Origin: Parachlorella kessleri | Taxonomy: Eukaryota > Chlorophyta > Trebouxiophyceae > Chlorellales > Chlorellaceae | NCBI GenBank assembly: GCA_001598975.1 | Contig: BBXU01000019.1 | Coordinates: 1-55,253, forward strand | Direction of reading: 5' to 3' | DNA length: 55,253 bases | In this document: positions 1 through 10,897 of the stretch, piece by piece | Numbering within the stretch: the first letter of the stretch is position 1 | How the letters are laid out: each line of letters begins with the position of its first letter | Program-made: the position numbers and the translations under genes | The notes under the pieces: generated by a model | What the model was told of the DNA's origin: nothing | Database searches by the model: none | The model's input: only the letters and a program-made list of their open reading frames with translations

Positions 1-183
1 TAACAGCATAGACCCCTGACAGCCCAGTATACCCGTACCTTCTCTCTAATCGCATTACCCACCCTAATCCAAGCTGGCCCCAGGCTCGATGCAAATGCTG
101 CCCAGCGCCACATGGGCAAGTGGAGGAGCCCTGCAGGCAACATGCTGAACCCAGCCCCATCAAATCCCAGCGACTGCATAGCA
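1..183. other. Non-coding left edge, 3' flank of the DUF4336 gene
   Basis: I see no coding signal here. The stretch should hold the 3' UTR of the minus-strand gene ending at 184. About 60 bases at 14-75 belong to the dispersed repeat family described under 15541-15690. No TGTAA poly(A) signal was found on the minus strand before the window edge, so the cleavage site may lie outside. Confidence 0.6.
14..75. repeat. Dispersed repeat copy A
   Basis: This segment shares the core cagcccagtatacccgtacc and a later tctaatcgcattaccc-like block with the copy at 15541-15630, including the preceding gcatagac. It lies downstream of the DUF4336 stop codon. The family has further members at 15541-15690, 39687-39750 and 51204-51262. 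Confidence 0.6.
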
Positions 184-3100
184 TCACTTGTTCACTACGC
201 CCGCAGACTTCAGGAACTCCTTGGCGCTGTTGAGCGCGCGGATGTCCTCCTCAGGATAAACGACCCCCTGCTTAGCAGCTGCTCCTCCGCTGCCACCCAG
301 CCCCAGGCGCGCAAACCACCCGCTCAGCAGCCCTCCACCACCAGCCACGCTGCCGTTGCCTAGATGCTCCTGTGTGCCCAGCCTCCGCCCCTGCTGCTGC
401 TGGTCATAGAACACAAAGCTGAAGGCGGCGCGCAGGTCTGCCGGGGTGGCAGGAATGGGCGCTGAGAAGTGGGCAGGTATGATCTGGCGAAAGTTCCAGT
501 CGCGGCAGATAGACTCCACCCAGCGCCGCGAGTCGGCGGGGCTGGTACTGAACACCAGCGTCGCAACTATGGGAGACACTATGAGCCGGTTGGCGATGGC
601 ACGGAAACCGCTGCACAGGGGGTGAAGTTAAGGAAATGACACCCCATTATGCCACCCTTTCTGCGCTCCACGCTGCACACAGCAGGTGGACAGGCGCAAT
701 GCAAAAAGCGTCCCAGCAAGCAGTTGCTTTACAGCAGGATACATTTGGCCAAGGCCCGTGAACCAGCACTCGAACTAACAAGCGCGCAACTACTGCACAA
801 CCCACACAGCAGTCCCCTACAGGACAGCTATCAACCCTCCATACAGCAAGCAGCGCCTACCAGTGGAAGAAGGGACCCCCCACCCCCCACCCCACCCTCC
901 CTCCATCTCACCGCAAGGGGTCTCGGAGGTCGCCCGGCACGATGTACAGAATCTGCAGTGCCATGCGCTGCCAGCCCAGGTCGCGCACAGCAGGTGTCAG
1001 CTCGGTGGGCTTCAGCGGCACGCCTCGCACAGGCTCATCCGCCAGGTCCCCGGCCAGCACACGCACAAAGAAGTTGCTGGCTGCGGCGCTGACGAGGTCC
1101 TCTGGCTTGACCAGCTGCAGCAGGGGAGCGGGGTGAGCTATTGAGCGCGCACGAGCAAGCGATTCCTTGGTGTTAAACTCAGCGGATTGCCATTGGGGAG
1201 GAGCGCCAGAGCCACATGCCGCCGATAACGAGGCTGCAAACAGGATGAGGTCAGCAGGTAGGAGAGCAATGGGCAGGCCGGTGGGGCAGTGAGGCGGCTG
1301 ACACCAGAGCACGTTCAAAGATACTGTCCAGAATGAACAAGCAGTCTTTGCACCAAGCATAACAAAGATGCAGTATGGAAGTTGCACTGAGGGCCATCAC
1401 CATGTCACTGCTGGGTGCGTGACACAGCCCAGCGCGCTCCTTCACGCGCACAGACGACCCAGGCCTCATGGGCCCCGCACCTCCGGGGGAGCCTCCGGCA
1501 CCGACACCACGGCATCAGTCACTAGCAGTGTCCGCGTGCGCTTGTGAAAGAAGGCGACCTCGATGTAGGGGCCAATGCCCACGCTGCTCTTGAACACCTT
1601 GTGCTCAATTTCGTCGCCCCACGGCGTAGCTGCAGGCAGCATGGCAGCCGAAAAACAGGAGAAGTGAGCAAGTAAGGGAGAGGAGGATAGCCATGATCAG
1701 CAGCCAGAATGTAGGTGTGTGTGGCGGCCAGAGCTGCTGCCTGATTTTCATGATAAACAGGGCCGCCCAGCCAAGGTGTGGCAGCAAATACATGGGGGAG
1801 CAGGGCAAGGCAGCACACTGCTTCTACTCACCAGTTTCGTCGTCTTTGAGAACACCCTTTGGGAAGATGCCAAAGAGTTGCGCCGGCATGTTGATGGGCC
1901 AGCTCCACTGGCTGTAGCAAGGGCAGCACACCACACAGGGGAGTGAGACCTCGATGCTCCCACTGGATGCCGATAGTTTGCTCACTCACACCTGAAGGTG
2001 TCATAAGCCCACCGCATGCAGCAACTGGGACATAGAGCAGAGGCACAACGAGATGCGTGCCAATGCCAGAGGGTACAAGCCCTGCAGTGGTACACGCAAC
2101 TATTGTCCGCAAAAGCGCACCTGGGCGCCACCCAGACTTTCGCCTTCGGAAACCGCCGGCTGAATGGACCAACAAAGATCTTGTGCTCATATGCAAACGT
2201 GGGCAGGACGATATACTCCACGGGCGCACCCAGCTCCTGCAGAAGGGGAGCAGCCTTTCGGGCAATGTAGGTCCAGCCCTACAAATAGATCATGCTGGTG
2301 CCACACAGCAGTGCTCCTTTAAACACTGCGTGTGAGCCATGATGCATGCTTCACCACCTAGAGCAAAAACACCGGCTTGTACGAGTCAACCAAGTATTGA
2401 CAATGTACATGTAAGCGAGGCAGGGGCCCGCCAGCCATACCTTGAGCATTCTCAGGCACTCCTTGGTAGGCGCGATGGGTGCATGCACCCACAGGCCCCC
2501 ACTCTTCAGCTTGACAACGGTCATGCGGCAATTGGTCGTGACGTTGCTGAACCCAAGGCTCTGCGGCTGCTCAAACACCCATATGCTGCCCTTCTCCACC
2601 TGCAGAATTCCATGCATCAGCCGGGTCCTGGCGCAGCTGCCCCAGGGTGTTCAACAACGAAACACTCGTGGCATCATGGTAGCTAAAGCATAAGCTGAAG
2701 AATACCAAGCAGTAAAAGCACAGCAGGTCATGTGATTTTTGCAAAAGGTTCAACGTGTGTAACAAGCTCGCTGCCCGCGAGTGTCTCGAGTCTCGTACAC
2801 TAGCTTACACACTTGCCTCACGCATAATAGTCTTGCGCTCTGTAAAAGGTCCTAGGGGGAAGGGATACCCAGTCACATTGAAGTAAATCCTGTCCTGCTT
2901 GCCCGATGGAGGCTGCTGCCCCTGGAGCTGTTGCTTCCTTTCCTGTCTAGCCAGCCTCTCGCGCACACGGCTGGTTGCCACAGCCCTGCACAGGACAATG
3001 ATTACACGACAAGCAGTTGGATACACGTAACATCCGCAGGGTGCCTTGCCCTGCGGTTTGCAAAGGCAGGCGAGGTGCTCATGTCAGCTTTGTCAGTACT

Positions 3101-3250
3101 AGCAGTGCCACGCCAAGGCAAAGGCACAACACCACACCTTACGCGGAGAGGCTGCCTGACGGCATTACTTTTGAAAGGAACGGTTCTAAAGGGGGAAAGG
3201 CTGCCTCCTTTCTCCCAGGCCTTGAGGGCCCCCAAAGGCCTGCCCTCCAT
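184..3250 (-). CDS. DUF4336 domain protein, chloroplast-targeted
   Basis: Spliced model of 471 aa with exons 3250-3138, 2985-2817, 2599-2441, 2236-2121, 1911-1832, 1629-1481, 1114-912 and 610-184. All phases agree. The first exon is basic and Ser/Pro-containing like a chloroplast transit peptide (inference). The body carries the DUF4336 conserved blocks: MTVVKLKSGGLWVHAPIAPT, YIVLPTFAYEHKIFVGPFSR, PWGDEIEHKVF, VAFFHKRTRTLLVTDAVVSV, LGWQRMALQILYIVPGD and FRQIIPAHFSAPI. Such proteins are conserved in plants, algae and cyanobacteria, and their biochemical role is not established. The His-containing blocks recall metallo-hydrolase folds, but I would not assign an activity. Intron 2 (2816-2600) has a GC donor (GAG|GCAAGT). 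An upstream in-frame ATG at 3274 is an alternative start. The last exon adds a Gly/Gln-rich stretch before the C-terminus. Confidence 0.88.
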
Positions 3251-4783
3251 GTTGGTCGCAGCGCGCCGCCACAAGCTAAGGAATACTACACTTAACTTAT
3301 GAAGGACGTTACATTCACTCTGGGTTCAAGTTCTATGCCCAGCTTTGCGTGGGCCACAGCATAGGCAACGCATTGGAGGCGCGGGCTGTGTCAGCCACCA
3401 GCCGTGGAAGGTGCGTCTGAGGTGAGTGGGCTGTATGATACAGCCTGTATCTATTCAGGGTGGCTGGTCGTGCGAACAGAGGTGACGGCGAACTGTGGTG
3501 ACAGGGGCAACACTTACGCTCTGGGGCTTGAGTGAGTTCTGATCCAGTAGTTCTCTCCCGGAACAAGCTAAGGCCCCTGGAAGAGCATGTGCAGTGTATC
3601 GGTGGGATGTGTGGGCGCCTGATCAGCCTCCCTAGTGGTGGAAACCATCAAGTTCAGGCTATCTACATTGCACGACTTGTATGGGCTGCAGCATTGTCTT
3701 TCTCATCTAGTGATCTGCGCTGAAAGTCTCTAGTCAACCTATCATCATCCCATTGCGATTACAAGCCACAGCTCTCCCAACAGGAGGGTGAGCTCCATCA
3801 AGCCCCATTGCAGAGGCAAGCTCCTCATCAGGGGCATCGCTGCCCCATATAAAAGAAGACTTAAGCCAGTAAAAGCACCCCAGAAGGTAGAGTGGTCAGT
3901 CAACTTGTCATGGTGGTTGCACAAGAGACCGACCACGAAGATAGTGCAAGGCACAGTACAGGATTGCAGGGCAAGTACAAAGTAGACACACATGCGCGAT
4001 CGAGAGTGAGTGCAGGAAGGAGGTTAGGGCAATAAATTAATCCAGCAGCAGGAGAGAAAACAAGCAGGAGGGTTTAATAAAAGGGGCCTGGAAGGTCAGG
4101 CACCCACCCACGCCAACAGCCAAGGTATGGCGAGGGAGGTCCTAGACCCTGGAGGCCAGCAGGAAGCTGGCTCATACCTTTCACTGCCTGAGAGAAGCTC
4201 ATCAAATCCCAACACAACAAATGACTGGTCCTTGGCCCTTGGAGCCACCACGGGACCAAACAATCACTGCCTGAGAGAGAGAGAGAAACCCATACCCATG
4301 CAACAACAAGAACAACAGGAGGCACAGCAAGTACACTAGCAGGCAGCCTCGGCTGCAAGCAAGAGCCAAGGAAACAATACAAATGGATAGCGCACCCCGC
4401 GTAAAAAATTATGGATCACCCCGTCGTCAGGTCAACCGTCCTTTAGTCAGGCTTATTCGGTCTACGGCACACATCGCAGCTGGGGGCTGCTAGTGAGTGA
4501 TAGGTAGTGAAAGGGTAGCTACCACCAACTGTCTGTGTCACACAAAAATGATGTGCGAGAGCCCAAAACTCACTCCTCGCAGCCCTCCAAGAGCCAGCCA
4601 CTAAGCGGCAACAGGCAAACCACCCCTGTAGTATGTACCTCATACACGGCATTCGTTCAGGGGGATTGTGGGTTTGGTGTGGAGGGCGGGGCCATGGTTG
4701 GCTCTTCCCCCTGGGCACAGCAGCACCATATATAGCTGCCGTACCAGGGGAAGAGGCAGGCCCTGTAGGCCAGAGGTGGCTCC
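3251..4783. other. No gene seen between DUF4336 start and wall-protein stop
   Basis: This holds the promoter and 5' UTR of the DUF4336 gene (right after 3250) and the probable long 3' UTR of the wall-protein gene. The first minus-strand TGTAA I find is at 3763-3759, about 1 kb after that gene's stop; an unnoticed closer signal is possible. A short GA microsatellite lies near 4273. Open frames here lack family resemblance or splice logic. Confidence 0.5.
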
Positions 4784-7700
4784 TTAGACCCAGTCAAGGA
4801 TCACTTCCATGTGGCCATCCCGGACTCCAGCACCATTGCCGTCAATCTGCAGCAGGGGCATGGTGGACCAGACACTCAGTAGGGAGCTCATTTTGGGTAA
4901 AAGTCGAGTGAGGCTGCCACACTGGCTGTTGCAGAACTTGCAGGAGCACATGCACTTCCCCATGGGCTGGATCAGCCTCACAGCAGCCGAGGTGGGCACC
5001 ACATGCCGACAATGCAGGGCACATTTCTCTCATCCCAAGTGGTCACTCACCGCATTGAAGGCGATTGGGTCCATGTCCACGCCGCCCTGCCCGCACATGT
5101 CCACCACTGTCACGATGACCCACTGCCCGGTGGTGGGGTTGGTGACCCTCAGGTGCTTGCCGCACTTGTCACCCGTCATGGGGCCCAGGCCCTTGTCATT
5201 GCAGTAGGCCACCCACGGGTACTGCAGCAGCTGCTTGCCGTTGCCCTGCAGAGACAAGGGAAGGCGACAAAAAGAGATGAGCACACTGCCTGGCCGGGAA
5301 GACTAGGCTGCCAGAGGGGGGTGAGGACAGGGAACGGCAGCCACCACTGACGAGGAAGATGCCAAATGGTGACTATGGGGCACAAATGACAAAGTCAAGG
5401 TACAACCATTTGTCCTCAGAAAGACCTCGAGCCCATGTCCATATCAGCAGAAGAGACTCACCGCCGCAAGGATGGGTGCGAACTGGTCTGCGCAGTAGAG
5501 GTCCGAGGTGTAATAGTAGGGACCGTAGTAATGGTACGTCGCATAGACGGTGCCAACATTACCTGCAGCGGCAGCAAGGTAGCGAGGTGACCATGCTGGT
5601 CAACTCACCAAAGCTCACGGGCCGACAAGCCACCAAGTTTTCAACGGAAAACAAACAACATGATTGGGCTACGCCTCAGCAGCGCGTACTTAGCGTTCTA
5701 ACAGTATCCACGCACCAATAAGCCTGCGCAGCCCACGCACGCAGCCCAATATAAACAGCGGCAAGGTACATACCATGGGTGGCTTGCTGCCAATAATACC
5801 AACTCACCGGTTGCGGGCCCAGCGCCAGAGTAGGCGCCCCATATGATGCCGTCACCACCAGCGGAGGGTGTGGCGGTGGTAGTGTCAGCGCTGGGGGTGG
5901 CAGGAGTGGGGGTTGGGGTAGGGGTGGTGTCAGCGGCAGGGGTGGGGGTGGTCTCTGCGGCCGGGGTGATGGTTGGGGTGGGAGTGGGGGTTGGGGTAGG
6001 GTCGACGATGGGGGTAGCAGCAGCTGCAGGGGGAAGCAGGAAACAAGCTAGTCAGCACCTTGTAGGCACGCAGAGATCAAACACGCTACCAGCATCCTTG
6101 CAAGGTCTGGAACAAGCTGCAGTTACCAGTTGGCAAGCAGACAGAAGCTTAATCCAATCAGAGGCAAAAGCGAGTTGCAGGCATGCCAGACCAGCGTAAG
6201 GGCAGACCGCGCAACACACCTGCCACCGGGTTGGGGCTGCAGAGGCTCTCGCCGGCAACAATCACGTTGGCGTCGGTGATCTGGGGGTTAAGGGCCAGGA
6301 GAGTGCCCAGATCAGTGCCAGCACGAGCCGCAATGTCTCCCAGGGTGTCGCCACCCTGGACAGTGTAGTAGTACGCACAGGATGCAGCAACAGGGGTGGG
6401 GGTGCCTGCAAGCAATACCAGGGTATCTGGGTCAGCACTAGAGTCAACGCCTCAGGTCAAGCTGGCTGGTTTGGGTTCAGGAAATCAACAACAGGACACC
6501 AAAGAATTTGCCTTTTACACATCTCCTGTCACTTGCATTTCCATCATAAATCAACCGCGGACAGAAGGGTAGATGAGCTGCGCAACCAAACAAGGCAGAC
6601 AGCTTGCCCGCTCGCTCGCTTCAGACACCAAGCCGACATGGTATGCTCAGCACACTATACTCACTTGGGGTGGGCACGGGGCTAGGCACAGGATCTGCTG
6701 CAGGGCTGGGTACTGGGTCTGCTGCAGGCGTAGGGACGGGGTCTGCTGGGCTGGGCACGGGGTCTGCTGCTGGGCTGGGTACTGGGTCTGCTGCAGGCGT
6801 AGGCACGGGGTCTGCTGGGCTGGGTACTGGGTCTGCTGCAGGCGTGGGCACTGGGTCTGCTGCAGGGCTGGGCACGGGGTCTGCTGCAGGGCTGGGCACG
6901 GGGTCTGCTGCTGCGGTGGCCACAGGGTCGACCGCTGGGGAGGGCAGTGGGTCGACTGCAGCTGGGCTGGGCACAACCTCGGGGGAGGGCACGGGTGTGG
7001 GCAGCGGGTCGGGGCTGGAGATGGTTGCCTGCTCAACCGCAGGAGAAGCGGGCAGGGGCACCGGCTCACTGCAGACACCAAGCAGCAGACGCAGGTTAAC
7101 AAGGTGTGAGGCTGGCCAAGGGGCAGGTGTGAAACAAGCGTGCCAGGCACAAGAGGACGATGGATGCAAAGCGACAACAGAGGAAAGCACTTAATAGAGT
7201 TTGGCTTGAGCAGCGCACATGCTGAAGCTCTGCGCAGCTAACCTGGGAGGGCTGGGCTCCACCACGGGGGCCACAGGGACCACGGCTGGGGTTGGGATGG
7301 GGGTTGCCTCAGCAATGGGAGATGGTGAGGGAGAAGGCACTGCAGCACAGATAAGAAGGACCCAAGTCAGCTCAGTGCTTGCTTGCGCATTCAAACAGTC
7401 TCAAACAAGCCTTCATGTAGCAATGACAACCTGCTCCAGTTGAGCCTAGCAACATGGCTGGCACAAGCAAACGGTGTACAATAGTCCAGGTACATCACAA
7501 AGGACTGCAAGGATTGCGCCTCCCATGCTGCAACTGAGCAAAGCATTTGCCTCAAGAGCCACTCACCAGGGGGGTTGATGCAGCCATTGTAGATGGCCAC
7601 CAGGGAGGGGCAGTAGGTCGCCAGGTCGTAGCCTGTGCACTGCTGGTAGACAATCACAAAGTCCTGGCAGGTGGTGAGCCCGGCCACGACGGAGTCGCAG

Positions 7701-9125
7701 GTGGCATAGGGGGAAGCCACCAGCGGGCAGCTGCTGTACTGCTGCTCCAGGGTCTGGGTGCTGACATCCACGCTGGGGGCCTCAGCAGGGGAGGGGGCGG
7801 GTGCGTAGTAGTCATCTGTGTAGCCAGGGGCCAGGGGGAACTCGTCTGCTGGGGCTGGGGCAGGGGCCAGGGAGAAGGCCTCAGAAGGAGTGGGAGCCAG
7901 GGGCAGCACAGATGCTGGCGAGGGGCTCACAGCCACGGGCAGCTGTGCAGCAGGCGAGGGGCTGAGTGCCACGGTCGGCTCGGCAGCTGGAGAGGGGCTG
8001 ACAGCTACTGGGAGCTGCGCTGGGGGTGAGGCCAGCGGCAACGCAGGGACTGGGCTGGGGGAGAGGGCCACAGGGCTGGGGATGATGACCTCAGCTGGGG
8101 AGGGTGCCACTACTGGTGAAGGGCTCGCAACTGGGAGCTCCTCGACGGGAGAGGGGCTGCAGCAGGTGAGCAGGTGGGGTTGGGGTGAGACGCTTAGATC
8201 ATGCACACCGGCCTCCAAGGGGGCACACGTCCAGGTATAGCACCTGTGCATTCAACGAGGGGACAGCTCCTCAGTTGCCATGTGGGCACTATTCCAACTC
8301 AGCAACCTGACCGGCAGCAGACAGTGGAGGGATGCGCACCTGGCAGCTGGCAGCTCTGGTGAAGGGCTGAGGAGCACTTCCACAGGTGCTGGCGAGGGAG
8401 AGGCCACAGCGTCAGCAGGGCTGGCCGCGGGAAGCTCCAGAGCTGGGGAGGGGCTGCAGCACCACCCAGCATGGGCTGTAAGCGGGGTGCCAATGGTGGA
8501 AAGTGGGTAAGGGTAGGGTGCAAGCCTTGCCCGCAACAACCACAACAAGCAGCAGAAGAACTGCGGCTGTCCACAACCCCAGGAAGCTGGCATGCAGTAT
8601 GACCGGCCCCAAGGGTTCTTCTTACCTAAACAGGAGGTCCAAGGGGGAGGGGCTAGGTGTGGGCTCAACAAGGGCAGGAGAGGGTGCCGCTGCAGGGAGA
8701 ACCTCAACAGCCTGGAAGAGGCCGCGTTTCAGCATTAGGCGGCGACCACCGCTGGCCGCAGGCTGCACTGCTGCCTCTGCAGCACAGCAGCAGATTCGGT
8801 GTTTAGCGGCAACAGCTTGAGCCAGGTCGCTGCAGGTGTGCGGAAACCTTGCTCAAACATGGACCCTGGTCACTTGCAAACTCCGCATTTATCTCAGAAC
8901 CTCTACTTCCAGCTGCAGAATACAAACAACACACACTTGATGAAGCTGCCTTCAAGGTGGTGGGCTCACGCTATCGGGTCACAAGTGACGCCTGCACCCA
9001 CCGCTGCTGGTGTCTGCCTGCCGGGTCAGCCGTGGCACGGATAGGCGGGCCTCCACAGGAAGTAGGCACGGCTGGCACAGGGCCAGGACGGCCAGTACGC
9101 AGAAGAGACTTCTCTGTGGGTTCAT
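4784..9125 (-). CDS. Secreted LysM-barwin wall protein, Ser/Pro-rich
   Basis: Model of 746 aa with exons 9125-9002, 8776-8626, 8453-8340, 8156-7567, 7339-7243, 7068-6665, 6405-6220, 6023-5808, 5562-5462, 5245-5051 and 4846-4784, phase-consistent throughout. Domains in order: signal peptide (1 to about 26, MNPQRSLFCVLAVLALC...); SPSP-rich arm; six-Cys module (about 273-322); Pro-rich linker; ADPVPSPA-type repeats (about 360-490); LysM (about 502-548, YTVQGGDTLGDIAARAG); Thr/Pro linker; barwin domain (about 628-746, VYATYHYYGP, CGKHLRVTNP, VDMCGQGGVDMD). LysM domains bind GlcNAc polymers and barwin domains bind weakly to glycans, so a role in the extracellular matrix or wall is likely; the SP arms resemble hydroxyproline-rich algal wall proteins. 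Oddity: barwin CGKC is CGKH and the terminal Cys is absent. A TATATAAG at 9703-9696 and a splice in the 5' UTR suggest transcription from about 9670. Confidence 0.88.
5051..5562 (-). other. Barwin domain exons of the wall protein
   Basis: Two exons (5562-5462 and 5245-5051) plus 4846-4784 encode the whole barwin fold. Four of the six Cys of plant barwin are kept (YCAD, YCND, KCGK, DMCG). The second Cys of CGKC and the Cys of the final VDC are both missing. Confidence 0.8.
6220..6405 (-). other. LysM domain exon
   Basis: One exon encodes exactly one LysM. It begins after an ASCAYYY lead, follows with YTVQGGDTLGDIAARAGTDL and ends with a NPQITDANVIVAGESLC tail. The flanking Cys residues (SCAY and SLCSP) are typical of eukaryotic extracellular LysM modules. 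Confidence 0.88.
6665..7068 (-). repeat. ADPVPSPA-type coding minisatellite
   Basis: Within the wall-protein exon, an 8-9 residue unit (ADPVP[S/T]PA, sometimes AADPVP[S/T]PA) is repeated about ten times, giving a GC-rich minisatellite of 24-27 bp units. The encoded arm is Pro/Ala/Asp-rich and probably extended. Confidence 0.8.
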
Positions 9126-9695
9126 GTTTGTTTGGCGTAGGCCTCACTGGGCAACCTGCAGCACAACCAGAGAAACAGTCAGTGCCGGTCGGGCTGGCAC
9201 TCGGTGCATGTCAACACATGGGACAAAGCTGGCTGTACGACTGCGTATGCCTGATTGCATGCAGGGCTTGGCGGCTTGGCGGCCCCTTTGCCGAGGCTGT
9301 CACCCATGTCAGACTTGAGCGCGCGTCACCCCGAACGACCGACCGAACAATCGCTGCAAGGTTTTTGCCCAGTTAGAGCGTTGCCATCAGCCCCCAGAAC
9401 AGATATGGAGGCGCTTGCAAGGGTAGGGACACCGTCATGGTGGCCAGGCCGATTGCACACATCCACCAAGCCCTCGAAAGGTCCTATGGTCGCCTATATC
9501 TTTGCGTGCTAGCTGACATCAGTTTCAACCAACCGAATACTGCTGGCCAATAGGGAGTCTCACCTCGTCTGGGGTAGGCGGCTGTCCGTAGTTGGCTCCA
9601 GCTTGGGGTGGCGGCCAGAACGACTGCAAGCACGGTAGCCAGGGACAAGCTCGGCCTAGAAATTGAAAAGTTTGAAAACTGTGGTGGCTGCTGCA

Positions 9696-9703
9696 CTTAT
9701 ATA
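9696..9703 (-). promoter_or_regulatory. TATA box candidate of the wall-protein gene
   Basis: TATATAAG on the minus strand. Transcription would start about 25-30 bases downstream near 9670. A UTR intron with donor near 9562 (GAG|GTGAGA) and acceptor near 9153 (CTGCAG) would then bring the leader next to the ATG at 9125. Inference from spacing. Confidence 0.4.
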
Positions 9704-10891
9704 GTTGGTACGACGTGGCAAACAATTCCTGTCAGACTGACGGCCGGCCAGACCGCCCGTATGACCGATTGCACTTTTTTGATCGGTTCCCCGGGGCGTC
9801 ACGTCGGATCCCCGATCCCCACCCCTGTCCACCCTGGGGGGAAGAAGCAGGGCAGTCTCTCAGGTGTTTGGGCTGATGCCTGCTAGATTTTTCGCGCCCT
9901 TCGAGTTATGGGCTTGCATTCATGAGCAGGGAGCACGCTGGGTACCCAAGTGGGTACTACACGCGGCTCACGCGGCTCAGATTCTTGCTCAGACTGACAT
10001 GTTTGGTTCAAAGTCCCCGGCGACCTGTGCTTAAAGCGGCCTGTACCCACCAAACACGTGCAGACAGTAGGCCGGGCATGTTGCATGGGATGATGTTGGC
10101 ATCCATTTCAAACTTCAGGTTGCTAAACACAGCCAGGAAGTGACGGAGCACTAAAAGATTTGCGCTTGAAGTTGTGTGACATTGGGGGGGAGCGTGATAG
10201 TAGGGAGTGAGAGTGAGACCCACACACGAGTTATTTCGAAGACACCGCTCCCCCTGACACAGCAAACATCGACGCCTCCTAAAAGTTACTATGTGGGCAC
10301 GTTAGGTTGGCCGTGCGGGTGATCGCCCACTGTCCCCAGGCTTCCACTGGCAGGTGGACACATCAGTAGCTGTACAAGTCTGGAGAGGTTCGTTACCCTG
10401 GAAACGACTGAAGGAGCTTCCTTGGTTCGCAGCACGGAGGGCAGTGAACTGGGGCAGCGTAGCACTCATAGGTTTATCAGGCTATGTGACACCCTATGCA
10501 GTTCTCCGACTTCAAAATCGAAGCATATGGAAATACCATCCCAGCCTGGAAGGCACCACAGTGCGGCGCTGCAGTGTGCACTGGCTTAATTCCAACGCTA
10601 ATAGGCTTTCTACCGTGCGGAAGGGGCTGGCGGGCTGCAAAGACACCTAGTTCCTGTTCCGTTTGCTGCTGCGCTGGTCGCCCTCCCTAGATCAGCTGCC
10701 AGAGGTTGGGAGTCCATAGGGCAGGCACCTACTAGGCTAGAGCTACAAAGCCTGGCACTCGAACAACGGCAACAAGGCGAGCGCTCTATACAACCAACTA
10801 GTACTGCTTCTGCCCCCAATGGCCTGCACTCTAGCCACAACCCCCGCAAGCGCTCATGCTCTGCTGACTAGCCCACAACCCCCGCAAGCGC
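9704..10891. other. Intergenic, no gene seen
   Basis: This is the upstream flank of the wall-protein gene and the 3' flank of RFC2. No exon with recognisable homology was found in either strand. A near-perfect 26 bp duplication of the RFC2 3' end lies at about 10837-10862. Confidence 0.5.
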
Positions 10892-10897
10892 TCATGC
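10837..10897. repeat. Short direct repeat spanning the RFC2 stop codon
   Basis: The block ccacaacccccgcaagcg followed by ctcatgct occurs at about 10837-10862 and again at about 10872-10897. The right-hand copy contains the RFC2 stop (TCA on plus, 10892-10894) and the preceding Ala codon. Confidence 0.7.

Noticed and set aside
3745..3993. Hydrophobic minus-strand open frame resembling a membrane protein.
   Set aside because: No homology, and it falls in the probable 3' UTR of the wall-protein gene just before its TGTAA.
9525..9696. A start at 9696 with a signal-peptide-like sequence (LSLATVLAVVLAATPSWSQ) for the wall protein.
   Set aside because: It overlaps the TATA candidate, so the ATG would precede the transcription start, and the exon starting at 9125 gives a clearer signal peptide in phase with the rest. 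It remains a weak alternative.
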